The notes: a model not told the origin generated them from the sequence alone. Shown: positions 10,104 through 18,965, numbered from the stretch's first letter. The stretch is DNA of 64,000 nt from Acidovorax soli (GCF_900107605.1 NZ_FNQJ01000003.1:225277-289276); one strand, 5' to 3'. Made by a program: numbers and translations.

Positions 10104-10265
10104 TCAAGATCCGGTGCCTGATGCACCCCGAAAGAAGCCTCCCCCCGCTGCGGCCGGGGCGGCTGGTGCGCGGTAGTCGGCATGCAACGCGTGCGGCGCG
10201 CCGGGGTACACCACGAACTGCGAAACCCTGGCGACGGCCATGCCGCCGGCCAAGGCAATTTTCAT
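10104..10265 (-). pseudogene. Fragment of a dienelactone hydrolase-like gene
   Basis: A 53-codon frame on the minus strand contains SQFVVYPGAPHALHADYR, which strongly resembles the C-terminal active-site histidine region of dienelactone hydrolases (VYPGxxHxFHxDYRP). The sequence before it (MKIALAGGMAVAR) and after it is not family-like, and the catalytic cysteine and aspartate regions are missing, so it cannot be a working hydrolase. It sits in the 381-base gap between the ZIP gene and the next gene; the rest of that gap shows no further gene. Confidence 0.45.
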
Positions 10266-10441
10266 CTTAGCAACCGTGTCAAGAGGGATGCCGGTGTTTT
10301 TTCACCGCCAAGGCGAGGATTGGCGCAAACCCAAGCAGCGGCCCAGGGCAAATGGGGCCTGCGCCCCCGCGCTGCATGGCCGGGCAAAAAATCGCAAACC
10401 GGTTTATTGTCAAGCTCTCCGCAATTTTCGGGCGCCGCACC

Positions 10442-11332
10442 ATGCACATCCTTCTCACCGGCTCCACCGGCTTCATCGGCCACACCCTGCAAGCGGCGCT
10501 GCAGCGCGCGGGCCACACCGTGCACGGCGGCGTGTCGCCGCGCCAGCGCACGCTGCAGCCCGGCCAGGTGCCCATGGACTTTGCCCGCGACACCACGGCC
10601 ACCGCCTGGCTGCCGCGCCTGGCGGGCATCGACGCCGTGGTCAACGCGGTGGGTGTGCTGCACGACACGCGAGCGCGCCCCATCGACGCCGTGCACCGCG
10701 ATACGCCCATCGCCCTGTTCGACGCCTGCGCCCAGGCCGGCGTGCAGCGCGTGGTGCATATCTCGGCGCTGGGCATTGAAGGCAGCAGCACCCGCTACGC
10801 CCAGACCAAGCGGGCGGCCGAAGCGCACCTGCAGGCACTGGCAGCGCAAGGAAAATTGCGCTCTGCCATCCTGCGCCCCAGCGTGGTGTTTGGCAAAGGT
10901 GGCGACAGCAGCGCCCTGTTCATGAATCTGGCGCGCCTGCCGGTGGCGCTGTTCCCTGGCCCGGTGCTGGAGGCGCGCGTGCAGCCGGTGTCGGTGCACG
11001 ACCTGGCCGCCGCCGTGGTCGCCCTGCTGGGCCCGGCGCTGCAGCAAACCGGCACCATCGACTGCACCGGCCCCGAGGCGCTGACCATGGGCGCCTTCAT
11101 CGCCAGCCTGCGCCAGCAACTGGGCCACCGCCCCGCCACCGTGCTGCGCCTGCCCCAGCCGCTCACCACCTTGAGCGCGAAGCTGGGCGATGCCGTGCCG
11201 CAGTCGCCCTGGTGCAGCGAAACCCTGGCCATGCTGGGCAGCGACAACGTGGGCCACCCGGCGGCGTTCGAGCAGCTGCTGGGAAGAAAAGGCGTGCATT
11301 ACAGCCAGCTGGTGGCCACGGCGTGGCGCTGA
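10442..11332 (+). CDS. NAD(P)-binding epimerase-like protein (atypical SDR)
   Basis: A 296-residue protein of the NmrA/NDUFA9-like branch of the extended short-chain dehydrogenases. The Rossmann nucleotide-binding motif GSTGFIG is at residues 7-13. The pattern VVNAVGVLHD followed by VVHISALGIEG and TKRAAEAHL is typical of complex I assembly-type or epimerase-like homologues. The classical YxxxK catalytic pair is replaced by an S-x-Y-A-Q-T-K arrangement. The start is the ATG at 10442 immediately before this motif. Substrate unknown. It is monocistronic and convergent with the flavodoxin-like gene. Confidence 0.8.
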   Translation: MHILLTGSTGFIGHTLQAALQRAGHTVHGGVSPRQRTLQPGQVPMDFARDTTATAWLPRLAGIDAVVNAVGVLHDTRARPIDAVHRDTPIALFDACAQAGVQRVVHISALGIEGSSTRYAQTKRAAEAHLQALAAQGKLRSAILRPSVVFGKGGDSSALFMNLARLPVALFPGPVLEARVQPVSVHDLAAAVVALLGPALQQTGTIDCTGPEALTMGAFIASLRQQLGHRPATVLRLPQPLTTLSAKLGDAVPQSPWCSETLAMLGSDNVGHPAAFEQLLGRKGVHYSQLVATAWR

Positions 11333-11351
11333 GGTGGTGCCCCATGGATTC

Positions 11352-11412
11352 AGATCAAAACGACCTCTGGCGCCTTCTGGACAAGCGCCACCCGCTATCA
11401 ACCCGATAGCCC
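11352..11412. repeat. Dispersed AGCGC-type repeat, degenerate copy
   Basis: The space between two convergent genes contains ACCTCTGGCGCCTTCTGGAC, then AAGCGCCACCCGCTATCAAC and CGATAGCC. The CTATCA/GATAGC pair and the CTGGCGC...AAGCGCC pair match the repeat at 14818 and may form a terminator for the two convergent genes. Confidence 0.45.
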
Positions 11413-11413
11413 A

Positions 11414-11914
11414 TCAAAACACCCCCAGCACCAGCCCCGTCGCCAGGGCCTCGCCCAGCGCCCGGCAGCGCGCCAGGTCTTCCCCTCCGATCTGCTTGGG
11501 CGCCAGGATGGCCTCGGGCGTCTGCGCATGGGTGCACACGATCAGCGGCTCGGCCACGGCCTTGAGGCGCCAGCCGGTGGCGATGCGCGCGATCTGGCGC
11601 GCCGCGTTGCTGCCGTCACTGCCCGCGCAAACCAGGCTGGCGTAGGGACGGCCGTTGACCTGGTCGAGCACGGCGTAATAGCTGCGGTCAAAAAAATCCT
11701 TGAGCTGCCCGCTCATCGCCGCCAGATTCTCGGGCGTGGCAAACACATAACCCTGCGCCGCCAGCACATCGGCCGGCCCGGCCTGCGCGGCGTGCAGCAG
11801 GCGCACCTGGCAGCCGCCCTCCAGCGCCGCCCCGGCCCGCACCGCCTCGGCCATCTGGTGCGTACCGCCCGTCAGCGAGTGGTAAACGATCAGCAGGGTC
11901 TTGGGCACGCTCAT
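11414..11914 (-). CDS. Flavodoxin-like NAD(P)H-dependent oxidoreductase
   Basis: A 166-residue protein of the flavodoxin / WrbA-type fold. The N-terminal strand-loop LLIVYHSLTGGTHQMAEAV provides the FMN phosphate site. FATPENLAAMSGQLKDFFDR is the typical second flavin loop, and GSDGSNAARQIARI a third. Such proteins reduce quinones or accept electrons for unspecified partners. The start lies 4 bases after the stop of the glutathione transferase gene, so they probably share one transcript, suggesting a role in redox or xenobiotic handling. Exact substrate cannot be read from the sequence. Confidence 0.8.
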   Translation of the reverse strand: MSVPKTLLIVYHSLTGGTHQMAEAVRAGAALEGGCQVRLLHAAQAGPADVLAAQGYVFATPENLAAMSGQLKDFFDRSYYAVLDQVNGRPYASLVCAGSDGSNAARQIARIATGWRLKAVAEPLIVCTHAQTPEAILAPKQIGGEDLARCRALGEALATGLVLGVF

Positions 11915-11918
11915 GGGA

Positions 11919-12551
11919 TCAAAGCGACATCGAGGGCCTGGCCGCCATGGCCGCGCGCCAGCGCAGCAGGTGCGGATGCTGCTCGCCAGGCTTTTGCTTT
12001 ACCACGCGTGCAAAGTCCACCGCCACCACGGCCGTGATGTCGGCCACGCTGAAGCGGTTGGCGGCCACAAAGTCGCGGCCCTCCAGGCGGTCGTTCAGCA
12101 GCGTGAAAAACTGCGCCACGCGCAGCAGCCCGCGCTCGGCCAGCGCGGGAATTTGCGGGTAGTTCACCGCGCCCGGCAGCGCCCGGTTGGCCATGGCGGG
12201 CGCGCTGTTGCGCAGCGCCTCGGCAATGGCCAGCAGGCCCTCGAACTCCACGCGCCAGTTCCAGCTGGCGATCTCGGCCTTTTCCGTGGGTGTCTCGCCC
12301 AGCAGCGGCGGGTTGGGATAGCGCGCTTCCAGGTACGCCGCAATGGCCGCGTTGTCGGTCAGCAGCAAGCCATCGTCGGTGCGCAAGGCCGGCACCGTGC
12401 ACTGCGGGTTGATGCGCCGATAGGCCTCGCCCAGCTGTTCGCCGCTGCGCAGGTCCACCTGCACGGTGTCGTGGGCAATGCCTTTTTCGGCCAGCAGGAT
12501 GCGGGCGCGGCGCGGGCTGGGCGCGGTGGCGCAGTCGTACAGGGTGATCAT
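11919..12551 (-). CDS. Glutathione S-transferase family protein
   Basis: A 210-residue cytosolic protein with the two-domain GST fold. The N-terminal thioredoxin-like domain (about 1-80) contains the cis-proline and glutathione-binding pattern CTVPAL and LTDNAAIAAYLEARYP. The helical domain follows, with the N-capping box FSVADITAVVAVDF. Start at 12551 is supported by GGAGAAG 5 bases upstream. It is first in an apparent two-gene operon with the flavodoxin-like gene. The closely related yghU lies just upstream on the same strand, 128 bases away, so all three could be co-transcribed. Confidence 0.9.
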   Translation of the reverse strand: MITLYDCATAPSPRRARILLAEKGIAHDTVQVDLRSGEQLGEAYRRINPQCTVPALRTDDGLLLTDNAAIAAYLEARYPNPPLLGETPTEKAEIASWNWRVEFEGLLAIAEALRNSAPAMANRALPGAVNYPQIPALAERGLLRVAQFFTLLNDRLEGRDFVAANRFSVADITAVVAVDFARVVKQKPGEQHPHLLRWRAAMAARPSMSL

Positions 12552-12679
12552 GGCAACTTCTCCTTCAGTGCGTTGCAACGGTTGTGCATTCAAGCGGATA
12601 ACTAGGCGGGAAGCCGCAGACAGTGCTGTAGCACGGCAAGGCGAACCAACGACGTTATACGGTGGAAGGCAAATCCGTA

Positions 12680-13555
12680 TCAGGCGGCAGGCGCCAGCTT
12701 GTCCTGGGTCTTGGTGTCGAAATCGCTGGCGTCATGGCGCTCATGCAGCTGGCTGGCCGGCTCGCCCCAGGTGCGGTTGACCTTGCGGCCACGCTGCACG
12801 GCCGGACGCTGGGCAATCTGGTTGGCCCAGCGCACCACATGGGTGTATTCCTGCACCTGCAAGAACTCGCCCGCCTCGTAGAGCTGCCCCTTGGCCAGCG
12901 CGCCATACCAGGGCCAGGCCGCAATATCGGCCACCGTGTAGGCATCGCCCGCCAGGTATTCGTGCGCGGCCAGGCGCTGGTTGAGCACATCCATCTGGCG
13001 CTTGACCTCCATGGCGTAGCGGTTGATGGGGTACTCGTACTTCTCGGGCGCGTAGGCATAAAAGTGCCCGAAGCCGCCCCCCAGAAACGGCGCACTGCCC
13101 ATCTGCCAGAACAGCCACGACAGGCACTCGGCCCGCTGGGCGGGCTCCTTGGGCACAAAGGCGCCAAACTTTTCCGCCAGGTACAGCAGGATGGCGCCGG
13201 ATTCAAACACCCGCACCGGCACTGGCCCGCTGCGGTCCATCAGGGCCGGAATCTTCGAATTGGGGTTCACGGCGACGAAACCGCTGCTGAACTGCGCGCC
13301 CTCCTGGATGGGAACCAGCCAGGCGTCGTACTCGGCACCGCCGTGGCCCAGCGCCAGCAGCTCCTCCAACATGACAGTCACCTTAACGCCGTTGGGCGTG
13401 GCCAGGGAATACAGCTGCAACGGGTGGCGGCCGACCGGCAGCTCCTTGTCGTGCGTGGCGCCAGCGATGGGCCGGTTGATGCTGGCGAACTTGCCGCCGC
13501 TTTCCTTGTTCCACTGCCAGATGGCGGGTGGGGTGTAGGGGGTGGTGTCAGACAT
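12680..13555 (-). CDS. yghU: Glutathione-dependent disulfide-bond oxidoreductase YghU
   Basis: A 291-residue GST-fold protein of the Nu class. The family's conserved opening, PPAIWQWNKESGGKFASINRP and the phrase ATHDKELPVGRHPLQLYSL, is intact. The glutathione site residues lie in NPNSKIPALMD and VFESGAILLYLAEKFG, and the helical domain contains YTVADIAAWPWY. E. coli YghU binds two glutathione molecules and reduces disulfides and organic hydroperoxides. Length agrees with the family. It is followed at 128 bases by a second GST gene on the same strand. Confidence 0.93.
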   Translation of the reverse strand: MSDTTPYTPPAIWQWNKESGGKFASINRPIAGATHDKELPVGRHPLQLYSLATPNGVKVTVMLEELLALGHGGAEYDAWLVPIQEGAQFSSGFVAVNPNSKIPALMDRSGPVPVRVFESGAILLYLAEKFGAFVPKEPAQRAECLSWLFWQMGSAPFLGGGFGHFYAYAPEKYEYPINRYAMEVKRQMDVLNQRLAAHEYLAGDAYTVADIAAWPWYGALAKGQLYEAGEFLQVQEYTHVVRWANQIAQRPAVQRGRKVNRTWGEPASQLHERHDASDFDTKTQDKLAPAA

Positions 13556-13784
13556 GCAGGGACTCCGAGGAGAAGGCAGGTGGGGACGGTGGCTGGATGG
13601 CCAGTTACTGGATGAGTTTACCGATGCGGTCTGCGATCTGCTTTCCCTGCACCCCTACTTCATCATCCGAAAAGCTGCCTGGCGTGCGCCCACGCCTATG
13701 GTGTCCGGTGGAATGGCGGCTACTTCAGTCCTGTGATCCATGAAAGCGGGCAGGTGAGGTGATCTATTGGGGTGAGGCACGCCC

Positions 13785-14090
13785 TCACCCCCACCACCGC
13801 ACCACCCCCGCTGCTGCTGCTCCCAACACCACCACCAGCAAAAACGGCAGGCGCAGCCACAAGGCCAGCGCGGCCGCAGCCAGGGCTGCCAGCCGCGCAT
13901 CCAGCACCAAAGCGGTACCTGCAGCGAAGGTGTTCATCACCGTCAGCGCCGACAGCAGGGCCACGGTGATGGCGCCCGCCACGCGGGCCATGCGGGGGTT
14001 TTGCAGCCAGCGGGCGGGCACGGCGTAGCCCGCGAGCTTGGTGAGGTAGGTGACGGCGCAGGCCAGCAGGATGGCGGTCCAGAGCGTCAT
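13785..14090 (-). CDS. azlD: AzlD-type branched-chain amino-acid exporter small subunit
   Basis: A 101-residue membrane protein with three to four hydrophobic segments. It has the AzlD-family opening TAILLACAVTYLTKLAGYAVP and the RVAGAITVALLSALTVMNT segment. With AzlC it forms a two-component exporter for branched-chain amino acids or related compounds. Its ATG overlaps the azlC stop by four bases, so translation is coupled. The C-terminal half is very rich in alanine and leucine. Confidence 0.88.
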   Translation of the reverse strand: MTLWTAILLACAVTYLTKLAGYAVPARWLQNPRMARVAGAITVALLSALTVMNTFAAGTALVLDARLAALAAAALALWLRLPFLLVVVLGAAAAGVVRWWG

Positions 14091-14809
14091 GGCGCCCCCT
14101 CCCTGCGGACAGGCGGTACATCCGGGCTGCGCACCCACCAGCCCCAGGCGGCACCCACCACAGCGGCCAGCAGAATGGGCAGGCCGGGTGGCAGCAGCGG
14201 CACGGCCAGGGCGGTGGCCACGCCGCACAGCACGGCCAGGGCCACGGGCTCGCGCTGACGCAGGCGCGGCCACAGCAGGGCCAGGAAGGCCGCCACGGCA
14301 GCGCCATCCAGGCCCCAGCGGCGCGGGTCGCTCAGGGCATCACCGAGCACGGCGCCAAGCAGGGTGAACAGGTTCCAGAGCACGAACACGCCGATGCCGG
14401 CTGTCCAGAAGCCGCGCCGCTGCTCCGCAGGTTCGGTTTGGCCCGAGGCCGTGGCGGCGGATTCGTCGATGGTGAGCTGCGCGGCCACGGCCTTGCGCCA
14501 GCCGGTGGGGGCGACCATGCCGTTCATCTGCATGCCATAGACGGCGTTGCGCACGCCCAGCAGCGCGGCAGCGCCCAGCGCGGCAGAACCCGCACCACCG
14601 CCCGCGATGACGCCGATGAAGGCGAACTGCGAGCCGCCGGTGAACATGAGCAGGCTGAGCGCCATGGCTTGCCACACGGTGAGGCCGGTCGCCACGGCCA
14701 GCGCGCCGAACGAGATGCCGTAGAGGCCGGTGGCGGCGGAGATGGACAGGCCCATGCGCATGGCGGGGGTCCAGGTAGAGGGGCGCAGGGTGGATGGGGG
14801 AGATTGCAT
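14087..14809 (-). CDS. azlC: AzlC-type branched-chain amino-acid exporter large subunit
   Basis: A 240-residue inner-membrane protein. The AzlC hallmark GLSISAATGLYGISFGALAV (residues about 19-38) and the FTGGSQFAFIGVIAGGG motif are clear. The region RNAVYGMQMNGMV follows, and five to six membrane segments are predicted by eye. AzlCD pairs export valine analogues and similar compounds in Bacillus and other bacteria. The ATG at 14809 is taken as start because the family similarity begins shortly after and no good ribosome site exists upstream in the longer open frame. Confidence 0.9.
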   Translation of the reverse strand: MQSPPSTLRPSTWTPAMRMGLSISAATGLYGISFGALAVATGLTVWQAMALSLLMFTGGSQFAFIGVIAGGGAGSAALGAAALLGVRNAVYGMQMNGMVAPTGWRKAVAAQLTIDESAATASGQTEPAEQRRGFWTAGIGVFVLWNLFTLLGAVLGDALSDPRRWGLDGAAVAAFLALLWPRLRQREPVALAVLCGVATALAVPLLPPGLPILLAAVVGAAWGWWVRSPDVPPVRREGAP

Positions 14810-14814
14810 CTGCT

Positions 14815-14882
14815 TCTGGTTTGAGCGCTGGTGGCGCTTTCTGGATAAGCGTTGGAGGCTAAAAATACTTAAAAAATCTGTA
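14815..14882. repeat. Dispersed AGCGC-type repeat
   Basis: Immediately upstream of azlC: GGTTTGAGCGCTGGTGGCGC, CTTTCTGGATAAGCGTTGG and AGGCTAAAAATAC. The GAGCGCT...GATAAGCG...GAGGCTA order resembles other copies in this window, notably 11352 and 51930. Confidence 0.5.
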
Positions 14883-14983
14883 GGACGACTGGTGAGTGGT
14901 TGGATGTCTGGGGGCTCGGGGGCTTTTGGTAATGCCGCGCCTTGTGGTCCGACATGGGCGCCTTCCGTGCCAGCGCCCCCGCG

Positions 14984-15058
14984 CAAGGGCCGCCCCGCCG
15001 CGCTGGGGGCGTCCCCCCGGGGGGAAGGCGCGAAGCGACTCAGGGGGGCTTTGTGTCC
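14984..15058 (-). repeat. Long G+C-rich dispersed repeat directly after polA
   Basis: Read on the minus strand this segment runs CCTGAGTCGCTTCGCGCC, TTCCCCCCGGGGGGACGCC, CCCAGCGCGGCGGGGCGGCC, CTTGCGCGG. A near-identical 70-base copy lies at 51180-51260 on the plus strand. It contains a strong CCCCCC/GGGGGG palindrome. Here it starts just after the polA stop codon and may act as a transcript-end structure. Confidence 0.75.
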
Positions 15059-15059
15059 T

Positions 15060-17852
15060 TCAATGCGCCTTGTCCCAGTTGGGCCCCACACCCACCTCGG
15101 CCAACAGGGGTACCTTGAGGTCCGCCACGCCAGCCATCAGGCGCGGGATATGGCTTTTGAGCCAGTCCACCTCGCCCTCGGGCAGCTCGAACACGAGTTC
15201 GTCGTGCACCTGCAGGATCATTTTGATGGCGGGCTTTTCGGCGTCCAGCACCTGCTGCACCTTGACCATGGCCATCTTGATGAGGTCGGCCGCCGTGCCC
15301 TGCATGGGGGCATTGATGGCGGCGCGCTCGGCGCCGGCGCGGCGCGGGCCGTTGGGGGAGTTGATTTCGGGCAGGTACAGGCGGCGGCCGAATACCGTCT
15401 CGACATAGCCCATGGACTTGGCGGCGGCCTTGGTGTCGTCCATGTACTGCTTCACGCCGGGGTAGCGCTGGAAGTAGCGGTCGATGTAGGCGGCGGCGGC
15501 CTTGGTCTCTATCCCCAGGTTCTTGGCCAGGCCGAAGCTGCTCATGCCGTAGATCAGGCCGAAGTTGATGACCTTGGCGTAGCGGCGCTGCTCGCTGGTG
15601 ACCTGGCCCACCTCCACGCCGAACACCTCGGCCGCGGTGGCGCGGTGCACGTCCAGCCCGGCATGGAAGGCATGCAAGAGCGCGTGGTCGCCGCTGAGGT
15701 GGGCCATGATGCGCAGTTCGATCTGGCTGTAGTCGGCGCTGGCGATCACGCAGCCGGCGGGCGCCACGAAGGCTTCGCGGATGCGCCGGCCCTCGGCCGT
15801 GCGGATGGGAATGTTCTGCAGGTTGGGGTCGTTGCTCGACAGCCGCCCGGTCACCGCCACGGCCTGCGCGTAGTGCGTGTGCACGCGGCCGGTGCGCGGC
15901 AGGGCCAGTTGCGCCAGTTTGTCGGTGTAGGTGCCCTTGAGCTTGACCAGGCTGCGATGCTCCAACAGCTTGGCGGGCAGGGGGTAATCCTCTGCGAGCT
16001 TTTCCAGCACCTCCTCGTCGGTGCTGCGCGCGCCGGTGGCTGTCTTCTTCACCACGGGCATGCCCAGCTTGTCGAAGAAGATTTCGCCCAGCTGCTTGGG
16101 GCTGCTGAGGTTGAAGGGCTGGCCGGCAATGGCGTAGGCCTCGGTTTCGAGCTGCACGATGCGCTGGCCCAGCTCGTGGCTTTGCGCGGCCAGCGTGGGG
16201 GCATCAATCAATACGCCGTTGCGCTCGATACGGTAGAGCGCCTCGCTGCTGGCGATTTCCAGTTCGTAGATGGCACGCAGTTTGTCGTCAGCCTGCAGCA
16301 GCGGCCACAGCGCCAGGTGCACGTCCAGCGTCTGGTCGGAGTCTTCGCACGAGTAGGCCGCGGCCTTGTCCACCGGCACCTGGGCGAACGGGATCTGGTG
16401 CGCGCCCTTGCCGCACAGGTCTTCGTAGCTGATGCCGGTACGGCCGGTGTGGCGCTCGGCCAGGCTGGTGAGGTTGTGCGGCTTGTGCACTTCGAGGACG
16501 TAGCTTTGCAGCATGGTGTCGTGCACATAGCCGTGCACCTCGATGCCGTGGTTGGCGAACACATGGCGGTCGTACTTGATGTGCTGGCCCAGCTTGTGGC
16601 GCTTGGAATCTTGCAGCCAGGGCCGGAGGCGCACCAGCACCTCGGCCAGCGGCAATTGCGCGGGCGCATCGGGCCCGGCATGGGCCAGCGGAATGTAGGC
16701 CGCCTCGCCAGGCTGCACACTGAACGAGATGCCGACGATTTCAGCGCGCATTTCGTCGAGCGAAGTGGTTTCGGTGTCCAGCGCCACCAGCTCGGCTTTC
16801 ATCAGGCGCTGCAGCCAGTGGTCGAAGTCGGTCCAGTTGAGGATGGTGTCGTACACCACAGCGCGCTGCTGCGCGGCCTCGGCCACGGGGCTGGCGGAAT
16901 GGTCGGCGAACAGGTCGCCACTTTCGCCCGGCATGGCGACCACGGTAGCGGGGGCGGCGGCCGGTGCGTCGCCACCCAGCGCGCGCGCCAGGCCCTTGAA
17001 GCCGTATTGTTCGTAGAAGTCCTTGAGCCGGGACGTGTCGGGCGTGCCGATGGTGATGGCATCCAGCCGGGGCAGGCCCTCGACCCAGCCGTCGAGGTCG
17101 CAGTCGGTCTTGATGGTCAGCAGCTGGCGGCCCATGGGTAGCCAGCCGAGCGCCTTGCGCAGGTTCTCGCCGGCCACGCCCTTGATCTTGTCGGCGCTCT
17201 CCACCACGGCATCGAGCGAGCCATATTCCTGCAGCCACTTGGCCGCCGTCTTGGGGCCGACCTTTTCCACGCCGGGCACGTTGTCCACCTGGTCGCCCAC
17301 CAGCGTCTGAAAATCCACCATCAGCCGCGCGGGCACGCCGAACTCGGCCTCCACGCCGGCCAGGTCGCGGCGCTTGCCGTTCATGGTGTCGATGATGGTG
17401 ATGTGCTCATTCACCAGCTGCGCCAGGTCCTTGTCACCGCTGCTCACGATCACCTCGATGCCCTGGCGCGCGGCCGTCACGGCCAGCGTGCCGATCACGT
17501 CGTCGGCCTCCACGCCGGGCACATCCAGCACCTTCCAGCCCAGCAGGCGCACCACCTCGTGAATGGGCGAAATCTGCGCTCGCAGGTCGTCCGGCATGGG
17601 GCTGCGCTGCTGCTTGTAGGCGGGGTAGATGGCATCGCGGAAGGTGGGGCCCTTGGCGTCGAAAACGCAGGCGGCGTAGTCGGCATGCACCTCCTTGCGC
17701 AGCGCCTGCATCATGTTGATCATGCCGCGGATGGCGCCCGTGGCGGGGCTGGCCGGGTCGCCCGGCACGGCGCGCAGGTCGGGCATGGCATGGAAGGCGC
17801 GGTAGAGGTAGCTGGAGCCATCCACCAGCAGCAGGGTCTTTTTGTCGCTCAT
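15060..17852 (-). CDS. polA: DNA polymerase I
   Basis: A 930-residue repair and Okazaki-fragment processing polymerase with all three classical domains. The 5' nuclease domain is about residues 1-300 (LLLVDGSSYLYRAFHA at the start, then VEADDVIGT). The 3'-5' exonuclease is about 330-515, with the metal-binding DTETT intact, so proofreading is probably functional. The polymerase is about 530-930, with motif A (SADYSQIELRIMAH), the O helix (RRYAKVINFGLIYG) and motif C (QVHDELVFE). Start at the ATG at 17852. There is no Shine-Dalgarno sequence, but a -10-like GACAAT ends 6 bases before the ATG. polA followed by DUF2782 and thrB is a conserved neighbourhood in proteobacteria, here with opposite strands. 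Confidence 0.97.
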   Translation of the reverse strand: MSDKKTLLLVDGSSYLYRAFHAMPDLRAVPGDPASPATGAIRGMINMMQALRKEVHADYAACVFDAKGPTFRDAIYPAYKQQRSPMPDDLRAQISPIHEVVRLLGWKVLDVPGVEADDVIGTLAVTAARQGIEVIVSSGDKDLAQLVNEHITIIDTMNGKRRDLAGVEAEFGVPARLMVDFQTLVGDQVDNVPGVEKVGPKTAAKWLQEYGSLDAVVESADKIKGVAGENLRKALGWLPMGRQLLTIKTDCDLDGWVEGLPRLDAITIGTPDTSRLKDFYEQYGFKGLARALGGDAPAAAPATVVAMPGESGDLFADHSASPVAEAAQQRAVVYDTILNWTDFDHWLQRLMKAELVALDTETTSLDEMRAEIVGISFSVQPGEAAYIPLAHAGPDAPAQLPLAEVLVRLRPWLQDSKRHKLGQHIKYDRHVFANHGIEVHGYVHDTMLQSYVLEVHKPHNLTSLAERHTGRTGISYEDLCGKGAHQIPFAQVPVDKAAAYSCEDSDQTLDVHLALWPLLQADDKLRAIYELEIASSEALYRIERNGVLIDAPTLAAQSHELGQRIVQLETEAYAIAGQPFNLSSPKQLGEIFFDKLGMPVVKKTATGARSTDEEVLEKLAEDYPLPAKLLEHRSLVKLKGTYTDKLAQLALPRTGRVHTHYAQAVAVTGRLSSNDPNLQNIPIRTAEGRRIREAFVAPAGCVIASADYSQIELRIMAHLSGDHALLHAFHAGLDVHRATAAEVFGVEVGQVTSEQRRYAKVINFGLIYGMSSFGLAKNLGIETKAAAAYIDRYFQRYPGVKQYMDDTKAAAKSMGYVETVFGRRLYLPEINSPNGPRRAGAERAAINAPMQGTAADLIKMAMVKVQQVLDAEKPAIKMILQVHDELVFELPEGEVDWLKSHIPRLMAGVADLKVPLLAEVGVGPNWDKAH

Positions 17853-18010
17853 GCGGCGATTGTCACAGCAAGCCGCTGCCAACGGGCGCCCACGCGCACC
17901 GGCATGCCTCGGCCCTCGGCCCAGAGCATGGAAACCGGCAAAATAGCCCCTTTCCCAGGCACGGCGCCATGCCGCAAGGCTGCGGCGTCTCCATTGAAAA
18001 AGGTCAACCC

Positions 18011-18430
18011 ATGAAAAAACTGCTGGCGTTGCTGGTCGGCGCGGCGTGCACGCTGGCAATGGCGGACACGGAATTCAAGAACGTGCCGGTACCGCTGCAA
18101 AAGGCCCTGCGCGGGAACGCGCTCAAGACGGTGCAACTGGACAACGGCGTGCTGCGGCTGCAAATGGACAAGCCGGCCGTCACCGAACTGGTGTATGCGA
18201 CCTTCGTCTTCCACAACATCTGCGCCGAGCAATGGCACAACCCGGAGCAGTTCGCCCAACTGGCCCTGAAGCGGGTGGAACTGCTCAACGCCACAGGCGC
18301 CCAGGGCTTCGCCTTTGACGCCCGGGGCGATGTCTGCGAGCAGATGGGGCAGCTGGGCAAGAACTTCCGCACCTTCATCGGCCAGCGTACCGTGCCGTGC
18401 GAGGCCGGCACCTGCCCCAAACATCCCTGA
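18011..18430 (+). CDS. Small secreted protein of unknown function
   Basis: A 139-residue protein with a clear signal peptide (MKKLLALLVGAACTLAMA, cleavage expected after residue 18). The mature part has three cysteines in the second half plus one in NICAEQW; two of them sit close together in a CEAGTC context near the C terminus, so one or two disulfides are plausible. I do not recognise a family. The start at 18011 has AAAGG 7-10 bases upstream. It is divergent from polA and precedes the DUF2782 gene on the same strand by about 120 bases. Confidence 0.75.
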   Translation: MKKLLALLVGAACTLAMADTEFKNVPVPLQKALRGNALKTVQLDNGVLRLQMDKPAVTELVYATFVFHNICAEQWHNPEQFAQLALKRVELLNATGAQGFAFDARGDVCEQMGQLGKNFRTFIGQRTVPCEAGTCPKHP

Positions 18431-18549
18431 GCGGTTTTCAGACAGCACTCTGGCGCGCTTGCCACGGGCGGGCAGCCGTGCGCCTCCCCCCGCTGGGCGG
18501 CACCAGGCCATGCGCCGCCTTGCCGGCACGCCCCGCCTACAATGGCGCC

Positions 18550-18909
18550 ATGCGCGCTGTTCACCTCTTTTTGCTGCTGGGCCTGACCGCCAGCCCCCTG
18601 CTGGCCCAGACTCCCCCTTCAATTGCCCCTCAAGGCAATGCAGACAAGCGCGAGCAACTCCCAAATCCAGAGAAACTGGACGGCCGCAAGAACCAGCGCA
18701 CCGAACGCATTCGCGTGGAAGACGAGGGCAGCCGCGTGGACGAACTGCGCGTGGGCGGCCAGACCCAGAGCATCACCGTTCAACCCAAGACGGGCAACAT
18801 GCCCGAATACGAAGTGCAGTCTCCCGACGGAGCGCGCAGCCGGGCCGGCAGCCGCAACGGCGCCGAAACCAACACCGCCCCGCGCGTCTGGAACGTCATC
18901 AAGTTCTGA
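18550..18909 (+). CDS. DUF2782-family periplasmic protein
   Basis: A 119-residue protein with a signal peptide (first 19 residues, ending LLAQ). Its body matches the DUF2782 pattern: a charged stretch, then RVEDEGSRVDELRVGGQTQ and VQPKTGNMPEYEV. In Pseudomonas a DUF2782 gene also lies between polA and thrB, which supports the call. Function unknown. A TACAAT box ends 6 bases before the ATG and there is no Shine-Dalgarno sequence, suggesting a leaderless message. Confidence 0.75.
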   Translation: MRAVHLFLLLGLTASPLLAQTPPSIAPQGNADKREQLPNPEKLDGRKNQRTERIRVEDEGSRVDELRVGGQTQSITVQPKTGNMPEYEVQSPDGARSRAGSRNGAETNTAPRVWNVIKF

Positions 18910-18965
18910 CACCGCGCGCTGGCTGCCTCCCTTTTCTATTTTCTATCCCGTATCTGCGCTGAGCG

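Noticed and set aside
14730..17141. An 800-codon open frame opposite polA.
   Set aside because: Mirror frame of polA with low-complexity translation; polA motifs on the other strand are complete.
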